64,000 nucleotides of DNA from Musa acuminata AAA Group (lineage: Eukaryota > Streptophyta > Magnoliopsida > Zingiberales > Musaceae): the NCBI RefSeq assembly GCF_036884655.1, contig NC_088345.1, positions 22,787,001 through 22,851,000 on the forward strand, given 5' to 3'. Every line of letters begins with the position of its first letter. Position 1 is the first letter of the stretch. Positions 21,821-32,240 of this stretch are shown here, one piece after another. The notes under the pieces are model-generated. The model did not search any database and was not told the origin of the DNA. It was given only the letters and a program-made list of their open reading frames with translations. A program made the position numbers and the translations under genes.

Positions 21821-22210
21821 ATAACAAATGGAGCACAGAGTAATTGGAGCATATCAATGGCAGATAGGACATTTCAGAACATATCAATTCATAGCAAATG
21901 GAGCACAGAGTAATTGGAGCATATCAATGGCAAATAGGACATTTCAAAACATATCAGTTAATAGCAAATGGAGCACAGAATAATTGAAGCATATCAATGG
22001 CAGATAGGACATTTCAGAACATATTAGTTCATAGCAAATGGAGCACAGAGTAATTGGAGCATATCAATAGCGTACAAGATGTTCCGGAGCATATCAATGG
22101 CAAATGGTACATTTCGAAGCATATCAATACAAATGGAACATATCGGAGCTTATCAATGGCATATAAAATGTTCCGAAGCATATCAACGGCATATGGAACA
22201 TTTCGAAGCA
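21821..22210. repeat. 70-bp tandem repeat, four copies plus decayed half-units
   Basis: Units starting ATAACAAATGGAGCACAG or ATAGCAAATGGAGCACAG begin at 21821, 21891, 21961 and 22031, exactly 70 bp apart, with few differences. After about 22075 the pattern continues as shorter units of roughly 35 bp built on GGAGCATATCAATGGCAAATGG, so the 70-mer itself looks like a diverged dimer. Confidence 0.88.
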
Positions 22211-22499
22211 AAAATCATCAGCGAATGAAGCATTTCAGAGCATATCAAAAACAAATACCGTACAGAAGCTCAAACGTCATCCTTGACATTGCAATCATAT
22301 CATTCTTATCCAGAGCATGAACATAAACAACTCACCAAAACTCTGGATGTCATATCAAACATATAGAAGGTGTAGTGGGATCTCAATCAGAATGTGATTC
22401 ATCCATTTCTGAATGACCACCTGACAAAAGTCTCCCACGTCTGGGAGCTCCATCCACCCACGTCTAGATGAAGTAAGAGGGGGCCGGTAGAGCATCGCA

Positions 22500-22620
22500 G
22501 GCTCTAAGCACATACCCTTTACCATTTCTGGCAAAGGTCCAGAATATCCCACAGAGCGGGACCCCACAGAGCGGGTAATAAGCGCATACCCTTTACCATT
22601 TCTGGCAAAGGTCTAGACAA
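22500..22620. repeat. Short direct duplication (two copies, about 64 bp apart)
   Basis: CATACCCTTTACCATTTCTGGCAAAGGTC, split here as CATACCCTTTACC and ATTTCTGGCAAAGGTC, occurs at about 22511 and again at about 22575. Each copy is followed by an AATCCCACA or AATATCCCACA context. No gene is present. Confidence 0.7.
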
Positions 22621-22667
22621 TCCCACACACCAGAGTACAAGAGGGCAGTTTTAACAATAAGTAGCAT

Positions 22668-23080
22668 ATATCGGAAGCACACGCGGAACAACAAAACGTA
22701 CATGTGCCTTTTCAAGACAATATGATGCAAGGAACAAATCTCTCACAAATGTATTCAGATTTGGAATGAAATGAAAGCAAGAGTATACACGGATTCCAAA
22801 CAATCATATATAACTCAATTCAAATAAGAAGGTTAGATGAATTCGATATCCAAAGGAATGAAACTAGAATAGGCACACATCGAAAGCAAATGCAGAACAA
22901 TGAGTTATACATGTGCCTATAGGAGTCAATACGATATAGCTTAAACGTTACACAATAGTTTTCAAGAATGCAAATAATTTTAAGGACAAGAGCATACAAG
23001 AATTCAAAGCAGTATTATAAAGCTCAATTGAATAAGAAAGCTAAAGGATATCAATTTCTAAAGGAATGAAACCAGAATTT
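22668..23080. repeat. Diverged tandem duplication of about 205-210 bp
   Basis: The blocks CGGAAGCACACGCGGAAC, ACATGTGCCT, AACTCAATTCAAATAAG and GATATCCAAAGGAATGAAAC recur in the same order about 210 bp later as CGAAAGCAAATGCAGAAC, ACATGTGCCT, AGCTCAATTGAATAAG and GATATCAATTTCTAAAGGAATGAAAC. It is noncoding. Confidence 0.7.
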
Positions 23081-24019
23081 TAGAAATCGACCAAAGCTCG
23101 ATTTCTGGCAGAATACAAGAGCCACATTGAACAAATGATTCAAACTATCAATCGTGCTCCAATTTACTCAGAAATATATCATTGGATTATACTTTCAGAT
23201 AAGACATGCTTCATATGAATTGAACTGTCCAATAGAGAGAGTTACAAATAATTTGGTAAACAAGGGTCGTAGAACAAAATCTCTGTTTGGCAGAATTCAT
23301 AATGTCAGATTCAACAGATAACTGGGCAGGTGTTTGGATTCCAAATCTTTCAATCCATATATCAAAAGAAAGATCTACGAGTCTAGTTTCCAATGAAATA
23401 AGCTTTGAATAATTCAACATTTGCAACAGGGACTTATAAGCAATTCAGTATCAAAAGGTCAGAAATTACGATCCCTATTTCGCAAAATCAGTAGACTCAT
23501 TTGAAACAGATGTTTGGGCAGACAAACTTACTCCGAATTCTTAAAATAAGCTATCAAAACAAAGGTTTATGAGTCTATATTCTGATCAAATATGTTTTGT
23601 CCAAATCAGAGGTCAATACATGAAGTTATAATCATAACAAGGACGAAAGGTCAGAATCTCAGAAGTTGCACAAATTCGGATCGATATGTCTAAACAAGAG
23701 ATATATCAAATGTAAGGCTAGAACAATTCAAGTTCCACATATTTAAATCAAATGTAGAGATCAAATTACAGTAAGGAAAGATCAGGATACTTGCAATAGG
23801 AAAGATTAGAACAATTACAGGAGGAACGAATCGGGAACTTGCAATAAGAAATATCAAAGCAATTATAGGAGAAACGATCAGGGAACTTGCCTTTCAAGGA
23901 TTTCGATCCGAAGATCCAAAGAAGGTGCTAGCCCAAATCCTTCTACTTTTCCTCCGTGTCCTCACTCTGTTTCATTTTGTGCTCCCGTTTTCTTCCTTTC
24001 TTCACAACTACACCACGTG
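23081..24019. other. Noncoding stretch of the composite body
   Basis: I see no gene and no strong repeat here. The sequence is AT-rich, with weak phrase repetition such as GAGTCTAGTTTCCAATGAAATAAG and CAAATATGTTTTGTCC. Near 23780-23890 GGAACTTGCAATA and GGAACTTGCCTTT recur. It leads into the pyrimidine-rich block at 24020. Confidence 0.5.
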
Positions 24020-25330
24020 TCGAACATCGAGGCACAGTCACCTGCTCTCTCTTACTCTCATTCCTTCTTTTTCTTTCCCAAACGCAGCTGTCACAGCCGC
24101 CGCCGCTACCGCTGCCACAATCGCAGCCCCTTCCACCGCACTACCTTCCTTCCTCCCTTCTCTCGCAGACAATAACTGCTGCATACGCAGTCGCTGCCGC
24201 TACGGCCGCAATCCCGTCCGCAGCCCCTTTTTCCCCCTTTCCTTTCTTTTCTTTCCCAGCTGCAACTACCGCAGTCGCAGTCGCAGTCGCAGTCGCAACC
24301 ATGGCCGCAACCACCACAACCGTAGCCTCTTCTTCCTCCACTACTCTATTTCCTCTCCTTCTCTTCCAACTGCAGCTGCCACTGCCGCAGCTGCCACCCC
24401 TTCTCCTCTTCCTCTCTTCTTCCTCTCCTCCTCTTTCTCTTCTTCTTCCTTTCCTTCTCTTCTTTCCCAGCTGCACTGCTGCAGTCGCAGCCTCAGCCAC
24501 GGCCGCAGCCTCTTCTTCCTCCCCTGTTTATCTTCCTCTCCTTCCCTTCTTCCTTCCTCTTTTTCTTTCCCTGCCACAGCTGCAGCTGCCACAGCCGCAG
24601 CCGCAGCTGCTTCTTTTCCTTCTCCTCTTCCTTCTCCTTCCTTTCTTCTTCTTCTCTTCTTCCTCACCTTCTTTTCTTCCTCTCCTTCTCTTCCAGCTGC
24701 AGCTGCCACCGCCGCAGCCGCAGCTCCTCCTTCCCCTTCTCTTCTTCTCCTCTTCTTCTTCCCTCCTCCTCCCCGGCGTCACACACACCCACTCCTCTGT
24801 TTCCTCTACAGGAAACAGAGGTATCACAACCTCTTCTCCTACTTCCTCTTCTTCTTCTCTTCCTCTTCTCCTTCCTCTCCTCTTCGAATGCCCCACACCT
24901 GGTGCTGCATCCCTAGCTGCTACCACCTCTCGCTCCTCTCCCTCTTCCCTCTCTTTTCCCTCTTCTTCTCCTTCTCTTCTTCTCCTCTTCCCTTTTCCTC
25001 CCCAACGCCACACACCTCCTCGCTGCAGCTATCCTCCTCTCTTCTTCTTCTTCTTCTTCTTCTTCTTCTCTTCTCCTCCCCAACGCCCCACACATACTCT
25101 CCTCTATTTCCACCTATGGGAAACAGAGGTGCATCAGCCCTAGCTGCTGCTGCTGCCTCTCCCTCTCCTCTCCATCTTCCCTCTCTTCTTCTTCTTCTTC
25201 TTTTCTTCTCTTCTCCCTCTTCCTCCTCTCTTCTTTTCCCTCTTCTTCTTCTTTCTTCTCTCCTCATGCCCCACCGCTCCTCTCTATTTCTCGAAGAAAC
25301 AGAGAGTGCGTGGGAGGCGGTGGGATAAAA
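24020..25330. repeat. Pyrimidine-rich low-complexity block, 1.3 kb
   Basis: It is nearly all C and T on the plus strand (TCTTCCTCTCC, CTTCTTCTT) mixed with GCCGCAGCTGC-type triplets. It includes a GCAGTC run at about 24271-24298 and a CTT run at 25041-25069. A loose longer unit contains GGAAACAGAG plus CACACACC, near 24809, 25118 and 25303. Frames of 467 and 395 codons are open on the plus strand and others on the minus strand, but they overlap each other and translate only to Ser/Leu/Phe or Arg/Glu runs. Confidence 0.8.
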
Positions 25331-25470
25331 CCGAAATTTTCGATTTTCTTTATTTTCTTTTCATTTTGCAACTTAGCAGTTTAGTCCTTGAAATTTTTAT
25401 ATTTACATATAGGTCCTCAAATTTACATATAGTTTCTTATTAATAATTTTCAAAAGTGAGGGATATTACA

Positions 25471-26406
25471 TGTATTGATTACCGAGCTCTCAATGGCATA
25501 ACCGTCAAGGATAAATATCCTATTCCAATAGTAGATGAATTGCTAGATGAAAGGGAGCACAAATCTTCACAAAGCTGGACCTTTGATCTGGGTATCATCA
25601 AATATGAGTGTGCAAAGAAGACATACCGAAAACCACCTTTTGAACACACAACAACCACTACAAATTTTTACTTTCTTCAACAGAAGGTGGAATATCTTAG
25701 GAATATCATATCATAGGAAGGTGTGGTAGTGGACCCCTTCAAAATTAGCGCAATGCAAAACTGACCGACCCCGAGGAACATAAAATTGCTACATGGCCTT
25801 TTGGGTTTAACAGGATACTATCGCAAGTTCGTGAAAAACTATGAAAAGATTAGTGCACCACTTACTTCTCTACTAAAAAAAGATGTCTTCCAATGGTCGG
25901 ACAGAGCCTATGCTACCTTCGACAAACATAAGGCAGCCATGACGATGATGCTGGGGCTACCACTACCAAATTTCAACCGACCCTTCATTATTGAGGCCAA
26001 TGCATTTGGAGTCGAAATTGGAGTCATTCTCATGCAAGATGGTCGACCATTCATATACACTAGTAAGGCATCATCTCCCTCCTTTCAAAATATGTCAACA
26101 TATGATAAGGAGATACTCGCCATTATGCACACAACAATGAGGTAGAGACCCTACTTGATCGGTCGACGATTTCAAATTAAAACCGACCATAAAGGCCTCA
26201 AGTACTTTTTAGAGCAAATGATATCATCTCCTGAGCAGCAAAAATGGGTAACAAAACTTCTTGGATTTGATTATAAAATAACTTACAAAAAGGGGAAAGA
26301 GAATGTTGTTGCAGATGCGCTTTCACGACTACTTGAGCAAGTTGAATTTTTGGCTGTTTCACTCCCGACCAGTGACATCCTTGAGGATATTAAGATGGAA
26401 TGGTAG
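25471..26406 (+). pseudogene. pol: Gypsy copy A RT remainder and RNase H, RT active site deleted
   Basis: It resumes with [18 protein letters not shown], then pieces matching KLDL, SGYHQI and CKEDIPKT in another frame. It then jumps from a HYKFL-like point (about 25668) to [12 protein letters not shown]. The segment that should hold the FVDD-type catalytic loop is absent. RNase H follows: LTGYYRKFVKNY, FNRPFIIEANAFG (the first catalytic Asp is Asn), YDKEILAIM, TDHKGLKYF and VVADALSRL. Stops occur at 25714, near 25763 and at 26143. Confidence 0.8.
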
Positions 26407-26895
26407 GAAGATTCAAAGACCAGTAAGATCATAAAAAAATTAGAGGAAACATCAAGCCTCGTGGCTCATTATAATCGGGACTCAAAAGAATTATACTATA
26501 AGAGACGCATTATGCTTGTGACAAATTCTACTTGCATCTTCAAGAGCAGATTTTGATAAAGTTATTCTATATGCAGGGTACTAAATTAAAAAGGAGTATG
26601 GCATATCACTCACAAACCAACAGCAGACGGAAGTTGTATATAGGTGCTTGGAGACAGCCTAAAGCCACCCACCAAATATGACTACCCAAAGAGAACTCCA
26701 GACCCAGCCAAGTGCCATTATTGATTAACGGATTGTGACTCAACGATGATAACCCACTAATGAAGTGCTAATACAGTGGGCAAACCTACCAATAGAAGAT
26801 GCCACTTAGGAGAACTATGACGACTTGAAGATCAAATTCTCAGAATTCATGAATCATCAGCCTCGAGGACAAGGCTGATTTGAAGAGGACGGGTC
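26407..26895 (+). pseudogene. Gypsy copy A integrase/chromodomain remnant
   Basis: It is reduced to scraps. After VTNST the zinc site and most of the integrase core are missing, and the text jumps to GTKLKRSMAYHSQT. The C-terminal region then follows, decayed, up to AAGGCTGATTTGAAGAGGACGGGTC just before the next LTR. GATTTGAAGAGG-type purines before TGTTAGG serve as the candidate polypurine tract. Confidence 0.6.
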
Positions 26896-27416
26896 TGTTA
26901 GGACTCTAGCTTGGAGAGTCCTAATTGAATGGGACATTCATGTAAAACCTACCTAAGCCGACCCCTATTAAAGAGGTGTGTTAGGACTCTAGCTTGGAGA
27001 GTCCTAATTAAGAGGGACATTCATGTAAAACTGTTAGGACTCTAGCTAGGAGGGTCCTAATTGAGAGGGACATTCTGTTAAGACTCTAGCTAGGAGAGTC
27101 CTAATTGAGAGGGGCATTCATGTAGGAGGTGTTTTCTTAGAGAAGAATTAGGAGTTGTAAAGGAATATAAGTCTTGACTAGGAGTCCTATTAGGAGTTGG
27201 TTAGAAGTAAGAGTCTTAAGTAGGAGTCCTATTAGGAGTTAGGGTTTAGAATCCCTATAAATAGCCATGTATTTCTTCTCTTTTCATAAGCAATAGATGA
27301 ATCTTTTCTGCAGCCTTTGAGCAGCAACTTGGAGGGAGGAACCCCTATAGAGTTCCAAGGAGGCCGATCCCCTAAAGAGATCAACCCCAAGTTTAGAATC
27401 TGCAAGGGTTCTAACA
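26896..27416 (+). repeat. Shared gypsy LTR (3' of copy A, 5' of copy B)
   Basis: It is 521 bp, from TGTTAGGACTC to GGTTCTAACA. Its first 200 bp hold four spaced copies of the tip TGTTAGGACTCTAGCT, at 26896, about 26979, 27032 and 27077. Each is followed by AGAGTCCTAA or a variant, making TTAGGACTCT/AGAGTCCTAA hairpins. A TATAAATA box is at 27256-27263. CCTGGTATCAGAGC follows at 27417. Confidence 0.85.
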
Positions 27417-28686
27417 CCTGGTATCAGAGCAGCGTTCTTGGCGTCTCACTGCCCTTCCATAGCCATCCATCAACCCTCCACAACCATCCAAAGCAATTCT
27501 CACAATTGCTTAAAAGATCGTCACCAAATTTCGCCATCATCTCCACCACCGCGGATCATCCTTTGATCTTCCCGTGAATTGCAACAGGTTCTGGTTTCCT
27601 ACCTTACTACTGCTGCAATTTAGTTATCCTTATTCGAAAATTAAAAAAAAAAAAAAATTGTTCCTATATTGCTGCATAAACTTTTCGTCATAAAGTTTTC
27701 ATCTCTACGACGAAAGATACATTGCAGAATTCTAGCCGCATAACACCATCTGTTTGATCTTGCTACTATGCTTTTTCTATCCAAATTTCCACGAAATTTT
27801 TATGACATCTTTGACACTTCCTAACAGTAGATTTCCCTTTGGTTTCATCAAAAAATTCTCAATATAAACTACTGATCTTTTATGTCCAATCTGCTGCACT
27901 TGAATTGCAGAATTCAAGCCGCATAGCACCATCTGTTTGATCTTGTTACTGTGCTTTTTCTATCCAAATTTTTACGAAATTTTTATGACATCTTTGACAC
28001 TTCCTAACAGTAGATTTCCCTTTGGTTTCATCGAAAAATTCTCAATATAAACTACTAATCTTTTATGTCCAATCTGCTGCACTTGAAAATCTATACTGTA
28101 GAAAATTTCAGCTGCATATTGTTGCCTTAACCCATCTATTTGCAATCTTTTTTGAATGAAATTTCTTATACACTTCATAGATCATCTTGACTTCCATCTA
28201 AGATTGATCTATTAAGAAATTCATCTCTAAAAACGATTTTATGTTGCTGCAAATTTTCGTCGTAACCCGTTGAAATTTCTCGACGAGAATTCTGCAATCG
28301 CAACTTGCACCAATTTCCTTACTGTTATACTGTCGAAATTTTCTTGATTAAATTAGATATCCTTGTGTCATATAAAATTTAATTTTGATATCAATTCCCT
28401 CCTCAATTCTCTCAAGTTTTTGGTGGAAATTACGACAAGAAACCGTTGTTTCTTCGACGACAATTCTACTCTTACAAGACAGCATATACTTGCTGCAACT
28501 TTCAAGGATTTCTATCAAACCTTTGCTACCATCTACCACAGATCCAAAACTTTCATCCACAGCCCTAAAACTCTACCAAACCATACCCTCAAACTGCACC
28601 CAAAACAGCCACAAAATAAGCCTAAACCGCAGCCTACATCCACTAATCCACCAACCCTTTCGACCATCACTTCTCTCAACCTATAC
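27417..28686 (+). other. Gypsy copy B primer site and leader
   Basis: The primer site CCTGGTATCAGAGC is at 27417-27430. The leader is noncoding and aligns with copy A's. A block of about 190 bp (TTGCAGAATTC...GCATAGCACCATCTGTTTGATCTTG...CTGCACTTGAA) is repeated at about 27721-27904 and 27905-28085. Confidence 0.65.
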
Positions 28687-29520
28687 ATGCCTTTAACCCA
28701 ACAGCAAATGAGAGATCTTAACATCATAGATTTGGAGGCATATACTATGGCATCTAAGGAGGCAATCAATGCTAAATTCGAAGCTTTGGAGGCATGAATG
28801 GAGGATAAGATTCAGACGCTCTTTACCGAACTCAGATTGGGCCGACCACTAAGCCCAAAAAAATCATATCACAGAGAGAGCTTTGCCTAATCACACTAGG
28901 CTCGAAGAGATGAGTTCTAAGGGAGGGGAGGCTCTATGACTGAACCCAACTATCCATACATCTTGAAGGGGATGCTATACAATGGTTTGACTGGTTTGAA
29001 CATACTTATGGAGTCATTTCATGGCGATAATTCAAAGAAGGACTGCTGATCCGCTTCAAACCAACCGATTATGAGAATATTGACAGACAACTAGCAAAGA
29101 TCCGACAAACCTCTACCATTCAGGAGTACCAAACCAGGTTTGAAAGGTTATCTAATCAAACTCGTGATTGGTCTCAAAAATAGCTATTGAGGACCTTCAT
29201 TGAGGGCTTGAAGCCGGAGATCCAAGGAGAAGTTAAAGCGTGACAACCATATACGCTTATGGCAGCCATCTCTTTCGCACGACATCAAGAGGAGCAATTG
29301 AACCATGAAGCTCGGAGGACTAGGGTCACTCCTCAACCAATAATATTGAAGCCCTCAGCCCCCCCTACTATTGAGCAAGTCCCTACACCAAAGAGGTTAA
29401 CAAGGGAAGAGCTTCGGGAGCGATATGCGAAGGGGTTATGTTGGCATTGTGACGAGCCGTGGAGCCGTGAGCATCGCTGTAGTAAAGGACTTCTTATGAT
29501 TGAACCGATAGAAGAAGAGG
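28687..29520 (+). pseudogene. gag: Gypsy copy B gag, broken
   Basis: The ATG at 28687 opens MPLTQQQMRDLNIIDLEAYTM and stops at 28795 after KFEALEA. Capsid pieces follow at 28960-29290: EGDAIQWFDWFEHTYG, FKPTDYENIDRQLAKI, RFERLSNQTRDW and AAISFARHQEEQLNHE. A deletion of about 115 bp relative to copy A lies near 28950. The knuckle-like CWHCDEPWSREHRC is intact at about 29438-29480. In-phase stops and frame changes remain. Confidence 0.75.
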
Positions 29521-30578
29521 TCATTGAACACCCAAAAGAGAGCCTTGAACATGAAGAAGAAGATGCGGAAGAAGAGCCACAACCGACTGACGTTACAGTA
29601 CACGTACTAGCCAGCTACTCAAACCTGCAAACGATAAAAGTTGGAGGCCTTCTCAAACAACAACCGATCACTGTTCTCATCGACATGGGCAGTACTACTA
29701 ACTTCCTAAATAGTAAGCTTGTTGTTCGGATAGCATTACCTATCGAGAATCGCTACAGGTTTGATGTTAAGGTCATCGACAGACGGATTTTGAATTGTGA
29801 TCGTAAGCGCCCGCAGGAGAAACTATTGCTGAAGGACCAAGAGATAATTGCAGATTTCTTCCTTCTCACTCTTAACAATCATGAGGCCATGCTCAGAATT
29901 AAATGGTTGACGACATTACGTGATATTTTCTGAAATTTTATGAAACTAATTATGAAATTTTACAATAAGGAGAAACATGTGACATTGCACGGGAAACGTG
30001 GGGGCGACATAACAATGATTTGCACACAATAAATGGAGAATGTTTTGCATAAAGTATGCAGCGGCTTTTTGGTACAACTTGAGCAGCAAACTAAGGAAGA
30101 GCCGATAGAATTTGAAGATCCAAATCTACTTCCTTTGCTTGCTGAATTTTCAAATATATTTGACGAATTGTGCAACCTACCTCTCACCCGTCGGCATGAT
30201 CATTGTATAACGATTCTTCTAGGAAAATCTTCAACAAATACTTGGCCATATCAATATCTACATCTCCAGAAGGATGAAATAGAAAGGATTATAAAAGAGA
30301 TGCTCGAAACAGGAGTTATTCGGCCGAGTTGCAACCTCTACTCTTCACCGGTGCTACTTGTACACAAGAAGGACGGAACATGGCGAATATGCATTGATTA
30401 CCGAGCTCTCAATGGCATAACCATCAAGGATAAATACCCTATTCCAGTACTAGATGAATTGCTATATGAAAGGGAGCACAAATCTTCACAAAAATACGAG
30501 TGTACGAAGAAGTCATACTGAAAACCGCCTTTCAAACACACAACGACCACTAGAAATTTTTACTTTCTTCAACAAAAG
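29521..30578 (+). pseudogene. pol: Gypsy copy B protease and RT, active site deleted
   Basis: The protease reads VGGLLKQQPITVLIDMGSTTNFL, so the DTG triad is DMG. RT begins [23 protein letters not shown] and runs cleanly through [23 protein letters not shown] (30033-30521). It shows the uninterrupted version of the site where copy A holds the composite insert. RT then has a 26-bp loss in the palm region relative to copy A, and the same junction that skips the catalytic YxDD-type loop, before FLQQKVGYLGHIIS. Confidence 0.8.
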
Positions 30579-31508
30579 GTGGGATATCTTGGGCATATCA
30601 TATCAAAGGAAGGTGTGACGGTGGATCCCTTCAAAATTGGAGCAATGCAAAACTGGCCGACCTCGAGAAACATAAAATTGCTATATGGCTTTCTGGGTTT
30701 AACAGGCTACTACCGCAAGTTCGTGAAAAACTATGGAAAGATCAGTATACCACTTACTTCCTTACTGAAAAAAGATGTCCTCCAATGGTTGGACAAAGCC
30801 TCCACTACCTTCGACAAACTTAAGGCAGCCATGACGACGACGCCGGTGCTAACACTACCATATTTCAACCGACCCTTCATTATTGAGGCCTACACATCTG
30901 GAGTCAGAATTGGAGCCATTCTCATGCAAGATGGTCGACCACTCGCATACACTAGCAAGGCATTATCTCCCTCCTATCAAAATAAGTCAACATATGATAA
31001 GGAGATGCTCACCATTGTGCGCGCAGCAACGCGGTGGAGACCCTACTTGATTGGTCGACGATTTCAAATTAAAACCGACCATAAAAGCCTCAAGTACTTT
31101 TTGGAGCAAAAGATATCATCCCCTGAGCAACAAAAATGGGTAACAAAACTTCTTAGATTTGATTATGAAATAACTTACAAAAGGTGGAAAGAGAATATTG
31201 TTGCAGATGCGCTTTCGCAGCTACTTGAGCAAGCTGAATTTTCGGTCATTTTACTTCCAACCAGCGACTTCCTTGAGGATATTAAGATGGAATGGCAGGA
31301 AGATTCGGAGACCAGTAAGATACAAAAAAAATTAGAGGAAGCACCAAGCTCCGTGGCTCATTACAATCGGGACTCAAAAGAATTATGCTATAAGGGACGC
31401 ATTGTGCTTGTGACAAATTCTACTTGCAATTTCAAGAGCAGATTTTGTACAAAGTTATTCCATATACAGGGTACTAAATTAGAAAGGAGTATGACATATC
31501 ACCCATAA
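30579..31508 (+). pseudogene. pol: Gypsy copy B RT thumb, RNase H and integrase scrap
   Basis: An open frame of 309 codons holds GYLGHIISKEGV, FLGLTGYYRKFVKNYGKIS, the RNase H domain (FNRPFIIEAYTSG, YDKEMLTIV, KTDHKSLKYFLEQ, VADALSQL) and a connection region. The first RNase H catalytic Asp is Tyr. It ends in a jump from NSTCNFKSRF to IQGTKLERSMTYHP, skipping the zinc site and most of the integrase core, as in copy A. Confidence 0.8.
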
Positions 31509-31789
31509 ACCAACAGCTAGACGGAAGTTTTAAATAGGTGCTTGGAGATAGCCCAAAGCCACCCACTAAATATGACTACCAAAAGAGAACTCCGGACCCA
31601 GCCAAGTGCCATTATTGATCGACGGATCGTGACTCGACGACGACGACCCACTAATGAAGTGCTAATATAGTGGACGAACCTACCAATAGATGATGCCACT
31701 TGGGAGAACTATGACGACTTAAAGATCAAATTTCCAAAATTCACGAATCATCAGCCTCAAGGACAATATTGATTTGAAGATGGCGGGTC
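31509..31789 (+). pseudogene. Gypsy copy B integrase tail and chromodomain
   Basis: After a stop, TEVLNRCLEIAQ (an end-of-core-like string) is followed by a C-terminal stretch IIDRRIVTRRRRPTNEVLI, then WTNLPIDDATWENYDDLKIKFPKF near 31610-31745. That aromatic/acidic pattern resembles the chromodomain of plant chromoviruses. It ends in GATTTGAAGATGGCGGGTC before the LTR. Confidence 0.6.
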
Positions 31790-32240
31790 TGTTAGGACTC
31801 TAGCTTGGAGAGTCCTAATTGAGAGGGACATTCATGTAAAACTGTTAGGACTCTAGCTAGGAGAGTTATAATTGAGAGGGACATTCTGTTAAGACTCTAG
31901 CTAGGAGAGTCCTAATTGAGAGGGGCATTCATGTAGGAGGTGTTTTCTTAGAGAAGAATTAGGAGTTGTAAGGGAATAAGAGTCTTGACTAGGAGTCATA
32001 TTAGGAGTTGGTTAGAAGTAAGAGTCTTAAGTAGGAGTCCTATTAGGAGTTAGGGTTTAGAAGCCCTATAAATAGTCATGTATTCCTTCTCTTTTCATAA
32101 GCAATAGATGAATCTTTTCTGCAGCCTTTGAGCAGCAACTTGGAGGGGCAACTTGGAGGGAGGAACCCCTATAGAGTTCCAAGGAGGCCGATCCCCTAAA
32201 GAGATCAACCCCAAGTTTAGAATCTGCAAAGGTTCTAACA
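31790..32240 (+). repeat. Gypsy copy B 3' LTR
   Basis: It is 451 bp, from TGTTAGGACTC to GGTTCTAACA, with three tip units, a CCCTATAAATAG box near 32063 and a small internal duplication GCAACTTGGAGGG. It is followed directly by AAGGTGAAGAGG or AGGTGAAGAGG, the middle of another LTR. Confidence 0.85.

Larger units (their letters stand above)
20606..25470. mobile_element. Composite 4.87-kb insertion headed by a TRIM; TSD TGTAT, 11-bp terminal inverted repeat
   Basis: TGTAT at 20601-20605 and 25471-25475 flanks the insert and interrupts one RT codon run (the uninterrupted version is in copy B near 30385). The insert begins TGTAATATCCC and ends GGGATATTACA, exact reverse complements over 11 bp. 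The first 526 bp are a TRIM. From about 21145 (TGTCACGCCCC) the rest is noncoding with tandem repeats and a low-complexity block. I see no transposase or retrotransposon protein, so it must be non-autonomous. Confidence 0.75.

Noticed and set aside
23925..25328. Long open frames (467 and 395 codons) on the plus strand, and several on the minus strand
   Set aside because: They overlap in different frames over the pyrimidine-rich block and translate to Ser/Leu/Phe/Ala or Arg/Glu/Gly runs. The openness comes from low-complexity sequence that lacks TAA, TAG and TGA; no domain is visible.
28363..28797. 144-codon frame in the gypsy copy B leader as a real N-terminal extension of gag
   Set aside because: The front part is broken in copy A, and the gag-like wording begins only at the ATG at 28687.
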